A stretch of DNA of 10,351 bases, taken from contig JAOXYC010242234.1 of the NCBI GenBank assembly GCA_028565715.1, positions 1-10,351 of the forward strand. The letters run 5' to 3'. Shown here piece after piece: positions 7,101 to 10,351 of this stretch (position 1 is the stretch's first letter; every line of letters starts with the position of its first letter). Source of the DNA: Phoronis pallida. Taxonomy: Eukaryota > Phoronida > Phoronidae. The notes under the pieces are model-generated. The model saw only the letters and a list, made by a program, of their open reading frames with translations. It did no database searches and had not been told where the DNA came from. Position numbers and translations under genes: made by a program.

Positions 7101-7969
7101 ACATGTAGTTTACAAAGCACACATCAGGAAACCAAGTCTCATTCTAGTATCGCCAATCATGATATTCCAAATGTATCCAATCACGACCTAGCAACCTCGT
7201 CATGTGATCAAGCAAATCATCATTCAGATTTAACAGATCAATTGAATTTCATGTTGGCCACAAGTAACGATACCGGTATTGAGACGAGTATTACCAATAT
7301 CAAAGAATCAAAAGTGTCTTTTAACTTTGACAAGGAAAATTTGTGTCCAAATATTGGCACGAAATTTGGTGAAACAAAACTTAGCATAGAAACTCGTCAT
7401 ATGGATTGCCTCCCATCAAAAGTCATAAGTTGCCCTTTGGAACTTGAAACAATGCAGGAAAATCAACTTTGTGGTCAAAAGACTGTGCTTCCCAATGTGG
7501 AAAGGACTGACCTATTTTCCTGGGATCCTATTGGCTCATCAACTCCTAGCAGACGACATCTTGTTGAAGTTAAAAATGCAGCTAACTGTGGACATGAGAA
7601 AGGTGAGTGTGAAAAAAAAATCATATTAAAAGTTATGTATCGTCATAAAATTGGAGCTCTAAATTTAAAAATTCCCTTTGGGATAATGCTGAGAACTTAT
7701 AATAGTTGGAAACATAAATGAAAAATTGTAACTTAATTTCAAAACCTTATCCAAAATGACTACATGATTATGCAAACTTATTTGTTCACTTATTTTTTTG
7801 TGCTTTCTTTCTCAAAATATGGAAGCTTGCTGATTCAGTCTAGTAAATATAAAAGAAGTGTTCTAAAATGAGATTTCAGCCATGAAACATTTTTTTTATT
7901 GCAGGGTTATTCACTATGGAAAGCATTAACAGACAGCCCACCCTTCAACATGAAAATATGCAGCACTGA
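1298..7969 (+). CDS. bora: Protein aurora borealis (Bora), Aurora A activator; ten coding exons
   Basis: Coding exons join as 1298-1675, 1891-1982, 2519-2667, 3166-3243, 3756-3927, 4552-4657, 5146-5287, 6272-6463, 6805-7602 and 7905-7969. All junctions are GT-AG, phases agree throughout, and the product is 723 residues. In the known family, Bora phosphorylated by cyclin-Cdk1 binds Aurora A so that it phosphorylates the Plk1 activation loop at G2/M. Plk1 then marks Bora for SCF-beta-TrCP. Conserved blocks are NPFE (95-98), SPSVF (111-115), FRWSIDQ (131-137), SPSPW (182-186), CQTALSLP (235-242), ILGEF (250-254), SLRRKLF (270-276) and QFSSSPI (327-333). DTGYHT (531-536), DTGIET (592-597) and KEN (613-615) follow. 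The protein is Ser/Thr-rich with about 26 SP/TP sites, little predicted fold and no membrane segments, fitting a disordered Cdk substrate. It is longer than human BORA mainly in the N-terminus (94 residues before NPFE) and the penultimate exon. The start ATG has A at -3 and G at +4. Confidence 0.96.
1676..1890 (+). other. Intron 1, very AT-rich
   Basis: Donor gtttgt, acceptor ctgttttcag. Mostly A/T runs; the coding frame of exon 1 continues 16 codons into it before a TAA. Nothing else seen. Confidence 0.8.
1891..1982 (+). CDS. bora: bora coding exon 2, FRWSIDQ block
   Basis: Acceptor ctgttttcag and donor gtaaga; 92 nt, phase 0 to 2, residues 127-156 plus part of Ile157. It encodes FRWSIDQMALLHPADID, almost identical in layout to the vertebrate FRWSIDQLA..NPVEID core. 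This is the most conserved part of the protein and lies in the region known to contact Aurora A. Confidence 0.96.
1983..2518 (+). other. Intron 2 with a SINE-like scrap
   Basis: At about 2186-2222 the intron holds GACTGGGAATCAAAACCCAG followed by gtctaccgccc, resembling the tRNA-like GGATTCGAACCC part of invertebrate SINEs in decayed form. The rest is AT-rich with no coding signal. Confidence 0.35.
2519..2667 (+). CDS. bora: bora coding exon 3, SPSPW activation site
   Basis: Acceptor ttttgtag and donor gtatgt; 149 nt, phase 2 to 1, residues 157-206. It carries an acidic helix-like stretch (HDDELDNHAQKTIDNFF), matching the human DVEDKRQKAIEEFF region, then PSPSPWT. Ser184 (TCA at 2598-2600) aligns with human Ser112. 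Cdk1 phosphorylation of that residue is known to let Bora substitute for Aurora A T-loop phosphorylation. An extra Ser-Pro (S182) sits just before it. The tail (residues 188-206) is Ser/Thr-rich and not conserved. Confidence 0.95.
2668..3165 (+). other. Intron 3
   Basis: No coding signal. The word ggtgac recurs (about 2801, 2873 and 2892) together with acttat/acttaa, so part of it may be an old short duplication. The exon 3 frame runs only seven codons past the donor. Confidence 0.5.
3166..3243 (+). CDS. bora: bora coding exon 4, short symmetric linker exon
   Basis: Acceptor atgttttcag and donor gtaggt; 78 nt, phase 1 to 1, so skipping it keeps the frame. It encodes Glu207 to Asp232 plus the first base of Val233, a low-complexity Ser/Asn/Gly linker with no recognisable conserved motif. 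It links the activation-site exon to the CQTALSLP exon and is the weakest exon on conservation alone, but both splice sites and phases fit. Confidence 0.8.
3244..3755 (+). other. Intron 4
   Basis: No coding signal. The 13-mer catgccatcattt occurs twice (3539-3551 and 3642-3654), a small direct repeat of unknown meaning. Ends in a T-rich tract and ttttttag. Confidence 0.5.
3756..3927 (+). CDS. bora: bora coding exon 5, CQTALSLP and SLRRKLF blocks
   Basis: A T-rich tract and ttttttag precede 3756; donor gtgagt follows 3927 (phase 1 to 2). It encodes ACQTALSLPANFDLQKILGE (234-253), matching human ACQTLLSLPVDFNLENILGD, and SLRRKLF (270-276), matching the same human string. RRKLF fits the cyclin-docking RxL(F) pattern; whether it docks cyclin here is inference. 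Confidence 0.95.
4038..4111 (+). repeat. (ATT)n microsatellite in intron 5
   Basis: Eleven ATT units, one interrupting GTT at 4071, then twelve more ATT units and a partial. It lies in intron 5 (3928-4551), which otherwise shows no coding signal. Such pure trinucleotide tracts are usually length-polymorphic. Confidence 0.97.
4552..4657 (+). CDS. bora: bora coding exon 6, SP/TP-rich segment
   Basis: Acceptor ttttcttctag and donor gtaagt; 106 nt, phase 2 to 0, residues 290-325. It contains S304-P, S310-P and T315-P and ends RPLLKT. It lies where human BORA has its SP/TP cluster (SPVKCRSPLQTP). An earlier AG at 4457-4458 would lead to a stop within about ten codons and is not used. Confidence 0.88.
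4715..4922. repeat. Decayed SINE-like or tRNA-related repeat in intron 6
   Basis: The segment is less AT-rich than its intron. It contains CCAGCCATAGCTGGTACTCA, then CCCAGCTGAGTCGACT, a stretch like CTTGTTCAAAGACTCAA, and GGATACGAAACCCAC. This order resembles common invertebrate interspersed repeats that carry a tRNA box-B-like GGATTCGAACCC near one end (box B reads on the minus strand). The match is from general recognition of this repeat style, not from a database. The copy is degenerate and its limits are approximate. Confidence 0.5.
5146..5287 (+). CDS. bora: bora coding exon 7, QFSSSPI Plk1-docking motif
   Basis: Acceptor gtattacag and donor gtaata; 142 nt, phase 0 to 1, residues 326-372. 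It opens with AQFSSSPI, identical over QFSSSPI to the human segment where Ser252, phosphorylated by Cdk1, creates a polo-box docking site (S-pS/pT-P). Ser331 (AGT at 5161-5163) is the equivalent. Further sites are S356-P, S360-P and T369-P. Confidence 0.93.
5288..5590. mobile_element. Foldback or MITE-like inverted-repeat element in intron 7
   Basis: The strongest part is an imperfect inverted repeat: arm 5301-5364 pairs with 5378-5439 around a 13-nt loop (gagcctttggcga). The inner 37 nt of the arms differ at about six positions. A second inverted pair, 5442-5456 with 5569-5583 (15 nt, one mismatch), lies beside it. The left end (gtaataaaaagtg, 5288) reappears in direct orientation near 5575. 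No transposase is present, so it would be non-autonomous. It begins at the exon 7 splice donor. The outer limits and any target-site duplication are uncertain. Confidence 0.55.
5591..6271 (+). other. Rest of intron 7
   Basis: No coding signal. An imperfect palindrome centred on GTTAAC lies at 6097-6116 (TTGCGCGTGTTAACGTGCAA) in a locally more GC-rich patch. Ends in a T-rich tract and ttttttcag. Confidence 0.5.
6272..6463 (+). CDS. bora: bora coding exon 8
   Basis: Acceptor tattttttcag and donor gtaaac; 192 nt, phase 1 to 1, residues 373-436. It is rich in Pro-directed sites (T386, T395, S407, S411). FMSPNMSPI resembles the human region SPYIDGCSPIKNWSPM in spacing. A frame of 124 codons lies antisense to this exon and has no support of its own. 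Confidence 0.88.
6464..6804 (+). other. Intron 8, nothing recognised
   Basis: AT-rich, donor gtaaac, acceptor cattttacag. No repeat, RNA gene or coding signal seen. Confidence 0.7.
6805..7602 (+). CDS. bora: bora coding exon 9, degron-bearing C-terminal exon
   Basis: Acceptor cattttacag and donor gtgagt; 798 nt, phase 1 to 1, residues 437-702. Acidic start (DETLDDDHD), SP/TP sites at S459, S470 and T476, then DTGYHT (531-536, 7086-7103) and DTGIET (592-597, 7269-7286). These resemble human DSGYNT, the beta-TrCP degron phosphorylated by Plk1 at Ser497 and Thr501. DKENLCP (612-618) carries a KEN box and resembles human DKENIP. Between the degron candidates, Asn-His-Asp units recur. The end holds DLFSWDP and T683-P. 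The exon is symmetric, so skipping it would keep the frame and remove both degron candidates and the KEN box. Confidence 0.93.
7603..7904 (+). other. Intron 9, nothing recognised
   Basis: Donor gtgagt, acceptor tattgcag after a T-run. AT-rich. Its first 119 nt stay open in the exon 9 frame to the TGA at 7719-7721. Confidence 0.7.
7905..7969 (+). CDS. bora: bora coding exon 10, last codons and stop
   Basis: A T-run and tattgcag precede 7905. The exon completes Gly703 and encodes 20 more residues ending in QHENMQH before TGA at 7967-7969. An alternative AG at 7878-7879 would also give a short open tail (about 16 codons to a TAA), but it lacks the strong pyrimidine tract. Intron retention instead would add about 39 codons to a TGA ending at 7721. 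The C-terminal sequence is not conserved enough to decide by eye. Confidence 0.75.
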
Positions 7970-8290
7970 AATGTTTACATCACACGTGCGGCTGCCTATT
8001 GGACCCTGGATGTTTTTGTGGGTCCTAAACATTTTTATACTGAGCATGTTTTAGAAAATTTGATGTGTGAATGAAGAAAAGTTGTTTTCGTTTTATATGA
8101 CAACCATTTTATTGGGAGGAAGAAATATTAAATTCAGAGGTTGGAATGAAAACTGTTTGATTTTCCATCATTCCTTCAAGGCAAGAACCACTGTGGCCAA
8201 TCACGTGACACAGGCAGACGATACCAAAATTACAAATGACAGACAATTAGAGTGAATTTTTTACAATAAATCAAAATATTTTAGAATTTA
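7970..8290 (+). other. bora: bora 3' UTR
   Basis: No conserved coding sequence follows the TGA. The stretch ends about 20 nt after an AATAAA, giving a 3' UTR of about 320 nt. It contains a small GGACCC/GGGTCC hairpin (8001-8025). Short frames here (for example 8067-8255) lack splice support or recognisable content. Confidence 0.6.
8265..8270 (+). promoter_or_regulatory. Polyadenylation signal AATAAA
   Basis: Canonical AATAAA about 300 nt after the bora stop codon. It is the first such hexamer I noticed downstream of the stop, in an AT-rich context with T-rich sequence nearby. It is the likely 3' end signal of the bora transcript. Confidence 0.6.
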
Positions 8291-8540
8291 TATGCATCCA
8301 GTTCTACGGAAGGAAATATAACCAATATATAAGCACAATAATTGGACTCCTCAGTTGATTTAGTTTGGAGAAAGGCGATGTAGCAGTTTTTCTCCATTTT
8401 CAAAGGGTGTAAGGAATCTGGCGCAAAGTTAGGAAAAGTTTTGCATCAACTAGCGAAAAAAATAATTAACCGTCGTGAGAAAATTATGTGCTTACGTGTC
8501 GTTGATGATACCAACTGTGCTTTAGGGTACGTTTTAGTCC

Positions 8541-8803
8541 ATCGCATTCAACATTGGATGAAAAACCTATATTCCTTCCCTATTTCGGATTCGTCCATTA
8601 GTCACCTGATTGGCCACAGTGAAGAACTATTGTATTGTGTGTTTATTGTCTTGCACATCCAATTATGGATGGTAGCAAAATAATCCAATTAAGAATGAAT
8701 GTTTTACAAGTCAAGGCAAGAACAATGAAAGTAACAATATTTGTTATTGTGTTTGCTGTCATGCCCATCCCAATATGGATGGTGGCATATTGTCCAGTTC
8801 GAT
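8541..8803 (+). repeat. Diverged repeat of about 110 bp containing a hairpin
   Basis: The segments around 8639-8690 and 8749-8803 align well (TGTTTATTGTC/TGTTTGCTGTC, CATCC...ATGGATGGT), and their hairpins start exactly 110 nt apart. Each has a CATCC/GGATG stem closed by TTGC/GCAA (8651-8678) or ATGC/GCAT (8761-8788). A weaker third copy may start near 8541 (TCGCATTCAACATTGGATG). Confidence 0.5.
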
Positions 8804-8843
8804 GACATAGATTGTTCATTCTCTCCCGAATATAATATAGTTG

Positions 8844-8885
8844 AATTGTTCACTTACTGGGGGAACAATTTGACTACAATTGTTC
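8844..8885. repeat. Three alternating AATTGTTC/GAACAATT words
   Basis: AATTGTTC (8844-8851), GAACAATT (8863-8870) and AATTGTTC (8878-8885) can form two mutually exclusive 8-bp hairpins with 11- and 7-nt loops. Function unknown. Confidence 0.6.
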
Positions 8886-9884
8886 TGTTTTTTTAGGATG
8901 AATTTTTTTACAAGATTGTGCCTTTTATATTGTGCCTCAAAATTGCATGTTATGAATTGAGGAAACAAACTACAGTTAGGCTTAACAATGTAGACACAAA
9001 TTAAGGGTTTGGGTCAAAAGATGATCGAGCGTTCAAGGTATTTTGGAAATAATGCGCTTGGTGTGTTTTTATTGTCTATTTCTTATAAAGCCATTTTTTG
9101 AACAAGCGTAGATTCATTCTTGAACAACTTTTTCTGATAATGGTATGTTTAGGGAACTCATGCTTCGATTGCATAATATGTCTTTAAAACATTATCTTCC
9201 TGATCTACTAATTCACAGATAGTATTGGTTGCCGATTGTTCAGCCTCTATTGGAATGCAGTTACTGATGCTACTACTTCAAATGAAAACCAACTTTGCAT
9301 GATTTCGTAAATGTTATATCATTAACATTAAGAATTCTTAAAAATCTGTTTACAATTTATCCTGTAGTACTATTGTAAGATTTTAAATCAAAATTTGAAA
9401 ATATATTTTATTTTGAACTACTTGATATTTTCAATCAGTCCATTGCACAACTCCTGGTGAAATGAAACTGTTTTCTACACAAAACTGAGTTTTTGATGAT
9501 TGCCTTTTCAAGCTATTTACGCCTGCGTTGTGAAAAAAGATCATTGTTAAGACTGACCCTTTGATTTTTTTTAAATCATATGTACATGGCTTAGACATGA
9601 TGAATCTAATGCATTTTCAAACACATCGTAATTTAAAAACATTCTACATCACATGTTTGTTTGCACAGTATCTTCCACAAAAAGCCTTTTTTGCCAGATT
9701 TTCAAAAAAACATCTGAATTTACATTGAGAGCAACATTTTGCGCGTCGATATTTCAGAAAGCCTGCTTACGAATTTTGATTTTGACTTGCTGTTTAGATC
9801 CTCAAGAAGGAAACAAAATATCAAAAATAAAAACCAAAACTCAAGTGTCGTCAAAGAAGAGTCAAAGGTCATATTTTCGACTTG

Positions 9885-9923
9885 ACCAACTTGCGTGCGA
9901 TATGCTAAATTCTGCAAGTTGGT
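9885..9923. repeat. Hairpin with 10-bp perfect stem
   Basis: ACCAACTTGC (9885-9894) pairs with GCAAGTTGGT (9914-9923) across a 19-nt loop. Isolated, no T-run or gene context to suggest a role. Confidence 0.6.
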
Positions 9924-10050
9924 GTTCCTGTTTTGTCCATGACAGTGTTTGACTGATATAACTGGTATTGTATTTTTGATAATTTTTTAATCAAGTAGTT
10001 TTTATCTCCAACCCAGAAAGTATGAACAGGGATTCTCCATATTAGACGAG

Positions 10051-10150
10051 TCATCGCGCTCATCTTAAAATGAGTGCGGTCGTTTTAACAAGCACCGCGC
10101 TCATTTTAAAACGACCGCGCTCATTTTTACCAGCACTACTGCGTTCATTG
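10051..10150. repeat. GC-rich inverted and direct repeat cluster
   Basis: Arms 10067-10088 and 10106-10127 are 22-nt inverted repeats with one mismatch around a 17-nt loop. CGCGCTCAT occurs directly at 10055, 10096 and 10116, with a variant TGCGTTCAT at 10140. The CpG-containing unit contrasts with the AT-rich surroundings, suggesting a transposable-element end or a short satellite-like repeat. Confidence 0.8.
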
Positions 10151-10351
10151 ATTCTTCTAATGAAGGGAATTATCCTCCAACAAGTGTTCAATGTACAATG
10201 TAATTTGCAGTTTTTCCAAACTGGAAAACTTCCACATTAATAGTAAATGAACCGGTAAAAAGTCTATAAATGTCTTTACTAATAATAATCGTAAAAATGT
10301 TTTGTATATGCTTCCTATACGGCTTCTAAAAAAATAACAATATCACAGTTT

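Larger units (their letters stand above)
8291..10040. other. Downstream intergenic region, no gene supported
   Basis: Frames of 80-99 codons occur (for example 8441-8683 and 9653-9952), but their translations are compositionally odd, have no recognisable domain and no splice support. The region holds a decayed repeat of about 110 bp (8541-8803), clustered AATTGTTC/GAACAATT words (8844-8885) and a 10-bp-stem hairpin (9885-9923). Confidence 0.6.

Noticed and set aside
8441-8683. 80-codon plus-strand frame
   Set aside because: Its second half runs through the decayed 110-nt repeat, so it is most likely chance coding potential in repeat DNA.
9858-9871. Nuclear-receptor-like AGTCAAAGGTCA
   Set aside because: Only one good half site, with no promoter context; expected by chance in 10 kb.
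9653-9952. 99-codon plus-strand frame downstream of bora
   Set aside because: Odd composition, no domain, no splice or polyadenylation support; a minus-strand frame overlaps the same bases, as expected by chance.
1-10351. CRISPR array, operon, phage or bacterial defence system
   Set aside because: The window is spliced eukaryotic DNA; no regularly spaced identical repeats and no prokaryotic genes were seen.

Overview
This is an AT-rich stretch of invertebrate nuclear DNA. It is not prokaryotic: one protein-coding gene is split into at least ten coding exons by nine GT-AG introns of about 200-980 bp, and the introns carry a trinucleotide microsatellite, a foldback element and tRNA-SINE-like debris. 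The style of the SINE-like repeat and the short AT-rich introns suggest a marine invertebrate, perhaps a mollusc or another lophotrochozoan. The species cannot be read from the window.

The main content is a plus-strand orthologue of BORA (protein aurora borealis), the activating cofactor of Aurora A kinase. I could chain ten coding exons with consistent phases from an ATG at 1298 to a TGA at 7969, giving a predicted 723-residue protein (human BORA is 559). Conserved blocks appear in the family's order: NPFE, SPSVF, FRWSIDQ, the SPSPW activation site, CQTALSLP/ILGEF, SLRRKLF and QFSSSPI. The disordered C-terminal half, on a 798-bp exon, carries two DTGxxT sequences resembling the beta-TrCP phosphodegron of vertebrate Bora, plus a KEN box. 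A short 3' UTR ends near an AATAAA at 8265-8270.

Layout: 1-331, minus strand, an open frame running off the window edge that looks like a multi-pass membrane protein exon; 356-415, minus strand, a possible short terminal exon; 416-1278, the upstream region between divergent genes, possibly holding a Bora 5' UTR exon; 1298-7969, the bora coding exons and introns; 7970 to about 8290, the 3' UTR; 8291-10351, no convincing gene, but a decayed repeat of about 110 bp with hairpins (8541-8803), several hairpins, and a GC-rich inverted and direct repeat cluster (10051-10150).

The most useful observations are the two threonine-type degron candidates and the KEN box on one phase-symmetric exon, the long N-terminal extension, the foldback element in intron 7, and the unidentified membrane-protein exon at the left edge.
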